Below, piece after piece: positions 16,520-25,293 of a stretch of DNA of 64,000 bases (positions within the stretch are counted from its first letter, which is position 1; each line of letters opens with the position of its first letter). The DNA is from Streptomyces sp. S465 (lineage in GTDB: Bacteria > Actinomycetota > Actinomycetes > Streptomycetales > Streptomycetaceae). The notes under the pieces are model-generated. The model was not told the DNA's origin. It saw only the letters and a program-made list of their open reading frames with translations, and made no database searches. The translations under genes and the position numbers were made by a program. Location: NCBI RefSeq assembly GCF_026898115.1, contig NZ_CP114036.1:5946001-6010000 (forward strand). The letters run 5' to 3'.

Positions 16520-17617
16520 TCAGCGCGGCAGCGTCGCCGGGGTGCCGCCGCCGCCCTCCCAGCCCGCGACCGCGAGCGCCCGGTAGGCCGTGTACTCGGC
16601 CGCCGGGTCCGCCCCGTACGACCACGGGACCGCGCCCACATGGCCGTCCACGTGGCGCAGCTGCTCCAGCGCCTCCGCGTACCGCTCCGCCCGGACCAGG
16701 AAGAAGACCAGCAGATGGCGGACGTGCGGCAGGACCGGGTGGTGGGCGGGGGCCTGGCGGACGGCGAAGAGCGCGCCCTCGATCGCCTTCGTGACCACCT
16801 CGCTCCGGTAGAGCGTGCGCACCAGGTTGGCCTCCGGCAGGTGCTCGAAGACGCCGAAGAGCGGCAGGGCGGGGAGGAGGCTCTTCTCGGGGGCCGACGC
16901 GGCGGCCGCGTGGGTGAAGGCGTCGGCGCGGTCCTGGGAGCCGTGCCACTTCTCGCACCAGTAGTTGAGGGCGGCGAGGTGCGCGCCCATGTGGTGCGGG
17001 GCGCGCTGGGTGACCTGGGACCACAGCTCCTCGAAGTCGGCCTGCCGGTAGGCCAGACCGCGGGCGACGGCGAGCTCGATGATGTGCGGCACCGGGTCGT
17101 CCGGGGCCAGCCGGGCCGCCTCCCGGCAGACGTCCCGGGCCTCCTCCAGGATCATCCGGAAGTCGCGGGACGACGGGTCGCGCAGCGCCTGGCGGACCAG
17201 GAACTCCGCCTGCACCGCCGCCGCGCCCGGGTCCTCCGGGGCCGCCACCCGCCAGGTGCGCAGCCACATCCCGCCCTGGCCGGGGGCCTGGGCGAGTTCG
17301 AAGGCCGCCGCCCCGGCCAGCGTCTGCACCCGCTGCCAGCGCAGCTCCGAGGTGGTCTCGGTGAGCGCGAGCAGGCGCGCGGCCGGCTGCCAGTCCTGCT
17401 GCGCCTGGACCTCCTCCAGCGTGTCGATCAGCTGCTGGTCGGGGCCGGGCAGCCGGACGTCCAGCCGCTCGCGCGGTACGAAGCCGTACTCCTGCGGGTC
17501 CGAGGCGCGCACCGCCCCCTGCACGGCCTCGCGGCCCCCGCGCAGCCGCCGTACGGCGGGTACGACGATCAGCCCGCCGATCATGACGATGGCGATGAGG
17601 AAGATCAGAAGCTCCAT
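16520..17617 (-). CDS. Membrane-anchored helical-repeat protein
   Basis: A 365-aa protein with one N-terminal membrane segment (LLIFLIAIVMIGGLIVVPAV, about residues 3-22), then a long, all-helical soluble domain with TPR-like features (DVCREAARLAPDDPVPHIIELAVARGLAY; VLPHVRHLLVFFLVRAERYAEALEQL). It looks like a conserved Streptomyces protein next to msrA/metB; function is unknown. The start is well supported by ACACGGGGACACC and by the position of the membrane segment. Confidence 0.7.
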   Translation of the reverse strand: MELLIFLIAIVMIGGLIVVPAVRRLRGGREAVQGAVRASDPQEYGFVPRERLDVRLPGPDQQLIDTLEEVQAQQDWQPAARLLALTETTSELRWQRVQTLAGAAAFELAQAPGQGGMWLRTWRVAAPEDPGAAAVQAEFLVRQALRDPSSRDFRMILEEARDVCREAARLAPDDPVPHIIELAVARGLAYRQADFEELWSQVTQRAPHHMGAHLAALNYWCEKWHGSQDRADAFTHAAAASAPEKSLLPALPLFGVFEHLPEANLVRTLYRSEVVTKAIEGALFAVRQAPAHHPVLPHVRHLLVFFLVRAERYAEALEQLRHVDGHVGAVPWSYGADPAAEYTAYRALAVAGWEGGGGTPATLPR

Positions 17618-17721
17618 GAGGTGTCCCCGTGTGAAGTCCCGTGACGGCTTGTGGTCCAGCCTATGCGCCCCGTCGGCCGCCTGAGCCCTGGACGGGCACG
17701 CCGGGCGTTACGCTCGGCCCC

Positions 17722-18885
17722 ATGAGCCACCAGCACCCCCAGGGTCACCCCCAGAGTTTCGAGACGCTCGCCATCCACGCGGGCCAGGAGGCGGACCCGC
17801 TCACCGGCGCCGTCGTGCCCCCGATCTACCAGGTCTCCACCTACAAGCAGGACGGGGTGGGGGGCTTGCGGGGCGGTTACGAGTACAGCCGTTCCGCGAA
17901 CCCCACCCGCACCGCCCTGGAGGAGAACCTGGCGGCGCTGGAGGGCGGCCGCCGCGGCCTCGCCTTCGCCTCCGGCCTGGCCGCCGAGGACTGCCTGCTG
18001 CGCACGCTCCTGGTCCCCGGCGACCACGTCGTCATCCCGGACGACGCGTACGGCGGTACGTTCCGCCTGTTCTCCAAGGTCGCGGAGCGCTGGGGCGTGG
18101 AGTGGTCGGTCGCCGACACCTCCGACCCGGCGGCGGTACGGGCCGCGCTCCGCCCCCGGACGAAGGTGATCTGGGTGGAGACCCCGAGCAATCCGCTGCT
18201 CGGCATCACCGACATCGCCGCCGTCGCCGACGTCGCCCGCACCGCGGGGGCCCGGCTGGTGGTGGACAACACCTTCGCCAGCCCCTACCTCCAGCAGCCG
18301 CTCGCGCTCGGCGCCGACATCGTGGTGCACTCCACCACCAAGTACATGGGCGGACATTCGGACGTCGTCGGCGGTGCGCTGGTGGTCTCCGACAGCGCTC
18401 TCGGGGACGAACTCGCCTTCCACCAGAACGCGATGGGCGCCATCGCCGGGCCCTTCGACGCCTGGCTGGTGATGCGCGGCATCAAGACCCTCGCCGTCCG
18501 CATGGACCGGCACAGCGCGAACGCCACGCGGATCGCGGAGATGCTCGCCGCGCACCCCAAGGTGACCCAGGTCTACTACCCGGGGCTGCCGGAGCACGCG
18601 GGGCACGAGACCGCGGCCAAGCAGATGCGGGCCTTCGGCGGCATGGTGTCCTTCCGGGTCGCGGGCGGCGAGCAGGCGGCGGTCGAGGTGTGCGACCGGG
18701 CGCGGCTGTTCACGCTCGGGGAGTCCCTCGGCGGCGTCGAGTCGCTGATCGAGCACCCGGGACGGATGACGCACGCCTCGGCGGCGGGCTCGGCCCTGGA
18801 GGTGCCGGCCGATCTCGTACGGCTGTCGGTCGGTATCGAGGCGATCGACGATCTGCTGATGGATCTGACCCAGGCGCTGGGCTGA
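17722..18885 (+). CDS. metB: Cystathionine gamma-synthase / trans-sulfuration PLP enzyme
   Basis: A 387-aa fold-type I PLP enzyme that joins cysteine to an activated homoserine (or cleaves cystathionine) in methionine/cysteine metabolism. Hallmarks: GYEYSRSANPTRTALEENLAALEG at the N-terminus, FASGLAAEDCLLRTLL, VETPSNPLLGITDI, and the PLP-binding lysine in VHSTTKYMGGHSD (about residue 206). SLGGVESLIEHPGRMTHAS near the end is family-typical; synthase and lyase cannot be separated with certainty from sequence alone. The ATG at 17722 lacks a strong ribosome site. Confidence 0.9.
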   Translation: MSHQHPQGHPQSFETLAIHAGQEADPLTGAVVPPIYQVSTYKQDGVGGLRGGYEYSRSANPTRTALEENLAALEGGRRGLAFASGLAAEDCLLRTLLVPGDHVVIPDDAYGGTFRLFSKVAERWGVEWSVADTSDPAAVRAALRPRTKVIWVETPSNPLLGITDIAAVADVARTAGARLVVDNTFASPYLQQPLALGADIVVHSTTKYMGGHSDVVGGALVVSDSALGDELAFHQNAMGAIAGPFDAWLVMRGIKTLAVRMDRHSANATRIAEMLAAHPKVTQVYYPGLPEHAGHETAAKQMRAFGGMVSFRVAGGEQAAVEVCDRARLFTLGESLGGVESLIEHPGRMTHASAAGSALEVPADLVRLSVGIEAIDDLLMDLTQALG

Positions 18886-18889
18886 GGTC

Positions 18890-19130
18890 TGGGCCGGCTG
18901 GGCTGTCTGGTGTGGTTGGGCTGCGTGGTCCGTCTGGGGTGTCTGGCTGGCCTGGGCCGCGTGGTTCGCTTGGGCGGCCTGGTCCGTCTGGTCCGTCTGG
19001 TGTGCTTGGTCCGTCTGGCTCGCTTGGGTCACCTGGGCCGTCTGGACGGCCCGCCCGGGTCGCCTGACTCGCTTGGCCTGCATCGCTTGCTTGGTCCGCC
19101 TGGTCCGCCTGGTTCGCCGTTCGCTTGGTC
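18890..19130. repeat. Degenerate minisatellite, GGTCCGTCTGG-like units
   Basis: About 240 bp directly after metB consist of imperfect 9-12-nt units (GTCCGTCTGG, GCTTGGGC, CTGGGCCG). Both strands are open by composition: the plus strand reads as collagen-like Gly-X-Y, the minus as Gln/Ala/Thr-rich. I see no start site or ribosome site that would make either real, so I treat it as non-coding repeat. Confidence 0.6.
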
Positions 19131-19196
19131 CGGGGGCGCCTGGGGGCGTTCCCCGGCCGTCGGGGGTTCACCGCCCCGCGACCATCCCTTGAGCGT

Positions 19197-19448
19197 TCAC
19201 CAACCCTCGAGGGGAGGGGTGGTGTCGGTGGGTGGCGCGGTCCACGGTTCGGCGATCGCCGCCCAGACGCCGAAGGCGACGGCCGCGGCGAGCAGCAGCA
19301 GCCAGCCGACGGTGCGCAGTACCCGGTGGCGGCGGAGGAGCCGCCGCCCCCGTTCGGCGGCCCGGTCCGCCAGGTCCGGTGGCAGCGCCGGATGCGGGCC
19401 TTCCAGCATCCGGCGGACCTCGTTCTCCTTGCGGTCCGGAAGGCTCAT
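19197..19448 (-). CDS. Small single-pass membrane protein next to sigma-like gene
   Basis: An 83-aa protein with a basic cytosolic part (DRAAERGRRLLRRHRVLR) and one membrane helix (TVGWLLLLAAAVAFGVWAAI, about residues 46-66), followed by a short outside tail. Its ATG overlaps the TGA of the sigma-like gene upstream, so it is coupled to it. By position it might act like an anti-sigma protein, but it lacks a zinc-finger motif and the role is inferred only from context. Confidence 0.65.
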   Translation of the reverse strand: MSLPDRKENEVRRMLEGPHPALPPDLADRAAERGRRLLRRHRVLRTVGWLLLLAAAVAFGVWAAIAEPWTAPPTDTTPPLEGW

Positions 19449-20007
19449 GGCGCGGCCCCGGCCGCGCCGGTGGCCGTCCGGCGGCCGTTGGACGGGGGCA
19501 TTCCGGCGGATGGCGGTGTTCCGCCGGGCGGCGACGTTCCGCCGGGCGGCGGCGTTCCGGTCGTGCCACGTCGGGGTGGAGCGCTGCGCATCGCCGCCAT
19601 CGCGCGGGTGCAGATCGCCCGGACCCGTTCGGCCGGGAGGCCGAGCGCGGCCGCCGTCTGTTCCTCCGCGACCCCCTCGTACAGCCGCAGCACCAGCACC
19701 AGCCGCTCCTGTGGGGTGAGCCGGGCCAGGATGCCGCCGCGCGGGCGGCGGTAGCGGTGGCCTCGGTGGGCGAAGAGGGCGGCCAGCGCCTGGCGGGTGT
19801 GGTCGTACGGATCCTCGCCGCGCAGCCGGTCCCAGCGGGCGTACGTGCGCGCGAGCGCGATGGTCAGCAGGCGCTCGGCGGCTTCGGTGTCCCCCGTCTG
19901 GTGAGCAGTGTGGCCGCGTGCAGCAGCCGGCCCCCCGCGCCCGCGACGAATGTGTCGAACTCCCGGGCCCGGCGGTCCTCCCGTGCTGCCCGCCGCTCTC
20001 GTACCAC
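19445..20007 (-). CDS. Sigma-70 region 4 (ECF-like) protein with an apparent frameshift
   Basis: The C-terminal part has a clear sigma region 4 (RLTPQERLVLVLRLYEGVAEEQTAAALGLPAERVRAICTRAMAAMRS) and an upstream region-2-like segment (IALARTYARWDRLRGEDPYDHTRQALAALF). A sensible N-terminus (RRAREFDTFVAGAGGRLLHAATLLT) lies in another frame and would start at GTG 20007, which has GGCGGAGGGC upstream. The frames must be joined near 19895-19905, so the gene carries a one-base frameshift or there is a sequence error. A longer start in the downstream frame exists but its N-terminus is Gly/Arg-rich and unlike the family. Confidence 0.55.
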
Positions 20008-20122
20008 GCCCTCCGCCTCCCGTTCTTTTAGGACACGGCAGGCACGGGCGCCCGGTCAAGAGGTCTGCTCACGGTCTGCCCCGGGCTCCCCTTGGACAGG
20101 TCCCCCTTCGGGCGGGGCGTCC

Positions 20123-20605
20123 TCAGGTGGCGGGCGTCGCCTGAGGCACCGCGGTGACCGCGGCGGCGAGGGAGATGTTGAAACGGGTCAGCAGATCGCA
20201 GAAGACATCGCGCTCCTCCGCCGTCCACTCCTCGGTCACGCGGGCCATCAAGTCGCGCCGGGAGGAGCGCACTTCCTCCAGCCGGGCCTTGCCGCGCGGG
20301 GACAGCTGAAGCACGACCGCGCGGCCGTCCTCCGGGTGCGAGGTGCGCTTGACCATGCCGGAGTCGACCAGCGGGGCGACCTGGCGGGTCACGGTGGACG
20401 AGTCGATGCCCATGCTCCCCGCGAGCGCCTTGACCCCCATGGGGCCTTCTTGGTCGAGCCGGTTGAGCAGCAAATACGCGGCTCGGTCCATGGAGTTGCG
20501 GGCCTGGCCGACGCCGCCGAGCCGGGTCTGTTCCGCACGGCGGGCGAAGACGGCGACCTGGTGTTGGAGGGTATCCAGTACGCCTGTGTCGAGTTGAGTC
20601 GTCAT
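20123..20605 (-). CDS. MarR-family transcriptional regulator
   Basis: A 160-aa winged-helix regulator. The core is visible as YLLLNRLDQEGPMGVKALAGSMGIDSSTVTRQVAPLVDSGMVKRTSHPEDGRAVVLQLSPRGKARL in shortened form, with the wing at HPEDGRAVVL and the flanking dimerisation helices. I favour the start at ATG 20605 (MTTQLD); ATG 20623 is possible. It is divergent from threonine ammonia-lyase, which may be coincidental. Confidence 0.85.
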   Translation of the reverse strand: MTTQLDTGVLDTLQHQVAVFARRAEQTRLGGVGQARNSMDRAAYLLLNRLDQEGPMGVKALAGSMGIDSSTVTRQVAPLVDSGMVKRTSHPEDGRAVVLQLSPRGKARLEEVRSSRRDLMARVTEEWTAEERDVFCDLLTRFNISLAAAVTAVPQATPAT

Positions 20606-20808
20606 GTCCGAATGGGAGGGCATGGCCTGGGGCTCACTTCATGCGGTGGTCTGTGGGATGGGGCACAGAGTACGCGGCCCAGGGCCCGTCCGTATGGGTG
20701 CTGCAAAAACCTGATGGCCGGCGATCCACAACCTGCCGTTCTGGAGCGTTTCCCGGCACCGGCCCGGCCCCCGTCGGTCCGCCAGGGCGAGCTGCCAGAC
20801 TGGGGACC

Positions 20809-22146
20809 ATGGCTGCACGACTCGGCGACGAGGAGGGCCCCGGCTCCGGCTCCGGCCCGGCCTCGCACCCCACCGCCCCCACCCCCGCTTCTGCTCCCGT
20901 CCCCACCTCCGAAGGATCGTCGGAGGCGGCGTCCGAGGGATCCGCGACGGTCACCCTCGACGATGTCCGCAGGGCACAGAAGACGCTGTCGGGGGTCTCC
21001 CGGCTCACCGTGCTGGAAGGCAGCCGCTATCTGTCCGGTCTGGTCGGCTCGCCGGTCCATGTGAAATGCGAGAACCTCCAGCGCACCGGGTCGTTCAAGC
21101 TGCGCGGCGCCTACGTGCGGATCTCGGGGCTCAGCTCCGGGGAGCGGGCGGCCGGGGTGGTCGCGGCGAGCGCCGGGAACCATGCGCAGGGCGTCGCCCT
21201 CGCGGCCTCACTGCTCGGGGTGCGCTCGACGGTCCTCATGCCCGAGGGCGCACCGCTGCCGAAGATCGCGGCCACTCGGGAGTACGGCGCCGAGGTGCTG
21301 CTGCGCGGCCAGATCGTGGACGAGACGATGCGGGCGGCGCGGGAGTACGCCGAGCGCACCGGCGCGATCTTCATCCACCCCTTCGACCACCCGGACATCA
21401 TCGCGGGGCAGGGCACGGTGGGGCTGGAGATCCTGGAGCAGTGCCCTGAGGTGCGCACCGTGGTGGTGGGCATCGGCGGGGGCGGGCTGGCGGCCGGGGT
21501 CGCGGTGGCGGTGAAGGCGCTGCGGCCGGATGTGCGGGTGGTGGGGGTGCAGGCGGAGGGCGCCGCGGCGTATCCGCCGTCGCTGGCGGCCGGGCGGCCC
21601 GTCACCCTCGACGCACCCGTGACGATGGCGGACGGCATCAGGGTGGGGCGGCCGGGTGATGTGCCGTTCCAGATCATCGAAGAGCTCGTCGACGAGGTCC
21701 GTACGGTCACCGAGGACGAGCTGTCCAGCGCGCTGCTGCTCTGTCTGGAGCGGGCGAAGCTGGTGGTGGAGCCGGCGGGGGCGAGTCCGGTGGCCGCGCT
21801 GCTGTCGGCGCCGGGGTCCTTCGAGGGGCCGGTGGTCGCGGTGCTCTCGGGCGGCAATGTCGATCCGCTGCTGATGCAGCGCGTCCTGCGCCACGGCATG
21901 GCCGCGGCGGGACGCTATCTGTCGCTGCGGCTGCGGCTCACCGACCGGCCGGGGGCGCTGGCCACGCTGCTGGGGGTGCTGTCGACGCTGGACGCCAATG
22001 TGCTCGACGTCGGCCATGTACGCACCAATCCGCGGCTCGGGCTGAGCGAGGCCGAGGTGGAGCTGCACCTGGAGACGAAGGGGCCGGAGCACTGCGCGGA
22101 GGTCCGGGAGGCGTTGCGCGGGGCCGGGTACACGGTGATGGCCTGA
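20809..22146 (+). CDS. ilvA: Threonine ammonia-lyase (threonine dehydratase)
   Basis: A 445-aa PLP enzyme that deaminates L-threonine to 2-oxobutyrate, feeding isoleucine and odd-chain precursor synthesis. The PLP lysine is in RTGSFKLRGA (about residue 97); VVAASAGNHAQGVALAA and the glycine loop VVVGIGGGGLAAG are diagnostic. A C-terminal ACT domain (about 365-445, SLRLRLTDRPGALATLLGVL) suggests allosteric control. The first 45 residues are a Ser/Pro/Ala-rich extension that has no family equivalent. A strong bidirectional terminator follows. Confidence 0.9.
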   Translation: MAARLGDEEGPGSGSGPASHPTAPTPASAPVPTSEGSSEAASEGSATVTLDDVRRAQKTLSGVSRLTVLEGSRYLSGLVGSPVHVKCENLQRTGSFKLRGAYVRISGLSSGERAAGVVAASAGNHAQGVALAASLLGVRSTVLMPEGAPLPKIAATREYGAEVLLRGQIVDETMRAAREYAERTGAIFIHPFDHPDIIAGQGTVGLEILEQCPEVRTVVVGIGGGGLAAGVAVAVKALRPDVRVVGVQAEGAAAYPPSLAAGRPVTLDAPVTMADGIRVGRPGDVPFQIIEELVDEVRTVTEDELSSALLLCLERAKLVVEPAGASPVAALLSAPGSFEGPVVAVLSGGNVDPLLMQRVLRHGMAAAGRYLSLRLRLTDRPGALATLLGVLSTLDANVLDVGHVRTNPRLGLSEAEVELHLETKGPEHCAEVREALRGAGYTVMA

Positions 22147-22186
22147 CGTGGTCCGCACCTACCGCTCGGCGACCGCCTGAGAGGTC

Positions 22187-22244
22187 CTGGAGCCATGGAC
22201 TCCTGGTCCTGGAGCCATGGACTCCTGGTCCTGGAGTCCTGGAA
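22187..22244. repeat. Short tandem repeat TCCTGGAGCCATGGACTCCTGG
   Basis: Two head-to-tail copies of a roughly 23-nt unit plus a partial third copy lie between the threonine dehydratase stop and its terminator. No function is apparent. Confidence 0.5.
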
Positions 22245-22262
22245 AGGGGCCCGCGGAGAGCG

Positions 22263-22298
22263 GTGAGGGGCCCCGGCCGGACGGCCGGGGCCCCTCAC
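22263..22298. terminator. Bidirectional hairpin terminator (ilvA / greA)
   Basis: Two perfect 16-nt arms (GTGAGGGGCCCCGGCC and its complement) flank a GGAC loop. It sits between the convergent threonine dehydratase and greA genes. Confidence 0.8.
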
Positions 22299-22305
22299 CG
22301 GGCGC

Positions 22306-22803
22306 TCAGCCCTGGTACGGCTTCGCCTCCAGGATCCGCACCGAGGCGGTGCGGCCGTTGGGCAGCTCGTACTCCGCGTCCTGGCCGACCTTCTTGCCGT
22401 TCACACCCGTGCCCAGCGGGGACTGCGGCGAGTAGGTCTCGATGTCCGAGCTCGCGTACTCACGCGAAGCGAGCAGGAAGGTCAGGGTGTCGTCCGGATC
22501 GCCGTCGAACGCGATCGTGACCACCATGCCGGGGGCGACGACGCCGGTGTCCGCGGGTGCCTCGCCGACCTTCGCGTGCTCCAGGAGCTGCGTCAGCTGA
22601 CGCACTCGGAGCTCCTGCTTGCCCTGCTCCTCCTTGGCGGCGTGGTAACCCCCGTTCTCCCGGAGGTCACCCTCCTCCCGGGCAGCCTCGATCTTCTTCG
22701 CGATCTCGACACGTGCGGGACCCGACAGGTACTCCAGCTCGGCCTTGAGCTGGTCGTACGCCTCCTGGGTCAGCCAGGTGACGTTCTCGCTGGTCTGGGT
22801 CAC
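22306..22803 (-). CDS. greA: Transcription elongation factor GreA
   Basis: A 165-aa factor that enters the RNA polymerase secondary channel and stimulates cleavage of backtracked RNA. The N-terminal coiled-coil has the acidic tip region (EIAKKIEAAREEGDLRENGGYHAAKEEQGK), and the C-terminal globular domain follows (VTIAFDGDPDDTLTFLLAS; SPQSPLGTGVNGKKVGQDAEY). GTG at 22803 is favoured because GAGGAG lies 5-6 nt upstream. Confidence 0.93.
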   Translation of the reverse strand: MTQTSENVTWLTQEAYDQLKAELEYLSGPARVEIAKKIEAAREEGDLRENGGYHAAKEEQGKQELRVRQLTQLLEHAKVGEAPADTGVVAPGMVVTIAFDGDPDDTLTFLLASREYASSDIETYSPQSPLGTGVNGKKVGQDAEYELPNGRTASVRILEAKPYQG

Positions 22804-22998
22804 AGGTGCTCCTCGTCGGTGCTGGGAATACAAATGAACGCCCTACTCAGAAGGGTGCGCCTTCAAAGCCGGGCGAAACCACGAGCCTAACAATTCCGGC
22901 AGGAAACGGGGAGGAGGGAACTGGGCGCGATGGGCAGGAACCCGTCAGTGCTGGTCAGATCGGGTCAGTCGACCGACACGTCCCGCTCGATCACTCGA

Positions 22999-23403
22999 TC
23001 ACCGGACGGGCTCGCAGCCGACCAGCTCGGCGCTGGTCGCGCGGGCCGTGGTGCGTACGGTCACGACCTTGACCAGGTCGTCCTGGTGCCGGCCGAAGGT
23101 GAAGTCCTTACGGCCCACCTCGGTGTGGTACTGGTCCAGGGTACGCACCGTGCAGACACCCGTGCTGTCCTTGTCCTTGGTGACTTCCAGCCGGACCTCG
23201 ACGGCGTCGTCGGCGACCACCTTGAACGCGGTCATCCGGCCGCTGACGTCCTGACCGGCGATGTAGTCGTACCCGAACCAGGCGATCAGGGCCAGCAGCC
23301 CGGCCCCCAGCACCGCGCCCACGATCTTCAGCGTGCGGTCGGCACGTGCGTCCGCGGAGCGGCCGTAGCGCCCCTCGGGCAGACCTTCGCGCACCGCGGC
23401 CAT
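22999..23403 (-). CDS. DUF4307 membrane protein
   Basis: A 134-aa protein with one membrane helix (TLKIVGAVLGAGLLALIAWFGYDYI, about residues 24-48) and an outside beta-rich domain (MTAFKVVADDAVEVRLEVTKDKDSTGVCTVRTLDQYHTEVGR). This fits DUF4307, a family found beside mca in actinobacteria; it is divergent from mca here. The single Cys pair (C83, C130 region) could form a disulfide. Function is unknown. Confidence 0.8.
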   Translation of the reverse strand: MAAVREGLPEGRYGRSADARADRTLKIVGAVLGAGLLALIAWFGYDYIAGQDVSGRMTAFKVVADDAVEVRLEVTKDKDSTGVCTVRTLDQYHTEVGRKDFTFGRHQDDLVKVVTVRTTARATSAELVGCEPVR

Positions 23404-23500
23404 GGGCGTTCCTCCTGCTGGGGGAGAGATCGGAATTATTCGTCCCCGGTTTAGGTCACTATAGAAGCCGTCTTCCGCGACGAATCACTGAGGATCGAAC

Positions 23501-24373
23501 TTGACTGAGCAGCTGCGTTTGATGGCCGTGCACGCGCACCCCGATGACGAGTCGAGCAAGGGCGCGGCCACCATGGCCAAGTACGTGTCCGAGGGGGTGG
23601 AGGTGCTGGTCGCCACCTGCACAGGCGGAGAGCGCGGCTCCATCCTCAACCCCAAGCTCCAGGGTGACCCCTACATCGAGGAGAACATCCACGAGGTCCG
23701 GGCCAAGGAGATGGACGAGGCGCGCGAGATCCTCGGCGTTCAGCAGGAGTGGCTGGGCTTCGTGGACTCCGGACTGCCCGAGGGCGATCCGCTGCCGCCC
23801 CTGCCCGAGGGTTGCTTCGCGCTCCAGGACGTGGACGCGGCGGCGGAGCCCCTGGTGAGGCTGATCCGCTCGTTCAAGCCGCAGGTGATCACCACCTATG
23901 ACGAGAACGGCGGCTATCCGCACCCCGACCACATCATGACCCACAAGATCACGATGGTGGCCTTCGAGGCGGCCGGCGACCCGGAGAAGTACCCCGAGGC
24001 GGGGGAGCCCTGGCAGCCGCTGAAGCTCTACTACAACCAGGGCTTCAACCGGTCACGCACCGTAGCGCTGCACGAGGCGCTGCTGGCCCGCGGTCTGGAC
24101 TCGCCGTACGGGGAGTGGCTGGAGCGCTGGAAGGACTCCGGGCGGCCCGAGCGCACCCTGACCACCTATGTGCCCTGCGCCGACTTCTTCGAGATCCGCG
24201 ACAAGGCGCTGATCGCGCACCGTACGCAGATCGACCCCGACGGCGGCTGGTTCCGGGTGCCCATGGACGTCCAGAAGGAGGTCTGGCCCACCGAGGAGTA
24301 CGAGCTCGCCAAGTCGCTGGTGGACACCTCCCTCCCCGAGGACGACCTCTTCGCGGGCATCCGCAACAATTGA
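23501..24373 (+). CDS. mca: Mycothiol S-conjugate amidase
   Basis: A 290-aa zinc hydrolase of the PIG-L/LmbE fold. It cleaves mycothiol S-conjugates to a mercapturic acid and GlcN-Ins during detoxification. The zinc site is visible in AVHAHPDDESSKG (HPDD, residues 13-16) and in YPHPDHIMTH near residue 145. Length and the C-terminal FRVPMDVQKEVWPTEEYELA fit Mca rather than MshB. The start is TTG 23501, with GAGGATC upstream. Confidence 0.92.
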   Translation: MTEQLRLMAVHAHPDDESSKGAATMAKYVSEGVEVLVATCTGGERGSILNPKLQGDPYIEENIHEVRAKEMDEAREILGVQQEWLGFVDSGLPEGDPLPPLPEGCFALQDVDAAAEPLVRLIRSFKPQVITTYDENGGYPHPDHIMTHKITMVAFEAAGDPEKYPEAGEPWQPLKLYYNQGFNRSRTVALHEALLARGLDSPYGEWLERWKDSGRPERTLTTYVPCADFFEIRDKALIAHRTQIDPDGGWFRVPMDVQKEVWPTEEYELAKSLVDTSLPEDDLFAGIRNN

Positions 24374-24380
24374 ACGCATG

Positions 24381-24629
24381 ATGAGCGCCACCAGCACCCT
24401 CGCCATGACGCACCTCGTCCCGCTCGCCAAGGACCTGGACGAGAACAAGGTGACCCCGGGCGTCCTCGGTTTCATCGTCTTCGCCGTGATCGGCGCGGCG
24501 GTGTGGCTGCTGATGAAGTCCATGAACAAGCACATGAAGCGGGTGGACTTCGAGGAGGCGCCGGAGCCCGGCAAGGCACCGGCGACGACCTCCGCCGAAT
24601 CCCCCAAGGGCGCGGAGCGCACGGCCTGA
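24381..24629 (+). CDS. Small single-pass membrane protein downstream of mca
   Basis: An 82-aa protein with one membrane helix (VLGFIVFAVIGAAVWLLMKSM) and a charged C-terminal tail (MKRVDFEEAPEPGKAP). It begins 8 nt after the mca stop and is probably in the same operon. A conserved actinobacterial pattern of unknown function. ATG 24378 and ATG 24381 are both possible starts. Confidence 0.7.
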   Translation: MSATSTLAMTHLVPLAKDLDENKVTPGVLGFIVFAVIGAAVWLLMKSMNKHMKRVDFEEAPEPGKAPATTSAESPKGAERTA

Positions 24630-24897
24630 CCCCGGGCCCGGCCTGACCGGCGCGTCCGGCCCGATCGCTGGCCGGCCTGATCGGCGGATCGCCCGTCCGT
24701 GGCCTCGACCCGTCCGCGGGTCCAGCCTGACCCTGACCAGCGGGCCTCCGGGCGGGCGGAGCCACACGGCCCGGAGCCTGGTGTGGGTGGAACCACACGG
24801 CCCGGCCCGGCCGGCGTGGCCGCCACACCCCGGTTCTCTCCGCGCGCTCTTCGTGCCCAGGCGCGAGGGGCCGGTCCGGCAGGACGGCCATGACCGT

Positions 24898-24940
24898 GCG
24901 TGAGTGGCGGCTCGGCACCTTGCCGAGCCGCCACTCACGC
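24898..24940. terminator. Perfect 20-bp hairpin terminator
   Basis: GCGTGAGTGGCGGCTCGGCA and its exact complement flank a 3-nt CCT loop. It probably ends the mca operon transcript despite lying 270 bp downstream. Confidence 0.75.
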
Positions 24941-25109
24941 CACCCCTCTCCGGCTCGACACCGCCCGTGCTCCAGCACCAGCGCGAACGCCTCCGCGACC
25001 CCTCCAGCCGGGTTTCCCCGCCGCTCCCCCTCCGGCATCTCCCGCAGCAGCGGTGCTGGACGATGTGACCGCACCCGGCGACCTGCGTGACCTGTGGCCC
25101 CCGGCGCGG

Positions 25110-25263
25110 GCCGGGAGCGCGGTCCCCGCTGAGCGGATATGACCGGTCGCGCGACCTGCTCGGCGGCCCCGCCGGTCAGCGCGTAAGGAAGCTGCTGACC
25201 TGGGCCGCGAACCTGCTGTACGCGGCCTTCACGGCAGCCCGACGGCTGCGCAACAGGTCGTGA
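25110..25263 (+). pseudogene. Possible C-terminal coding remnant
   Basis: One plus frame reads SPLSGYDRSRDLLGGPAGQR, then VRKLLTWAANLLYAAFTAAR and a TGA at 25261-25263. The amphipathic and hydrophobic pattern looks protein-like, but upstream the frame degenerates and no start is available. The family is unknown. Confidence 0.25.
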
Positions 25264-25293
25264 GACGGCCGCGAAGGCCGTCCGGCCGACGGG

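Larger units (their letters stand above)
24630..25293. other. Long intergenic region
   Basis: About 660 bp with no intact gene. It holds repeated CCACACGGCCCGG motifs at about 24763-24806, a strong terminator at 24898-24940 and a possible coding remnant at 25110-25263. Confidence 0.4.

Noticed and set aside
18102..19067. Long plus-strand frame ending in Gly-X-Y, collagen-like
   Set aside because: It lies out of frame inside metB for most of its length and the Gly-X-Y part is only the minisatellite composition; no ribosome site supports it.
17605..19083. Long open minus-strand frame opposite metB with Gln/Ala/Thr repeats
   Set aside because: Antisense to a strongly conserved enzyme; openness is explained by GC bias.
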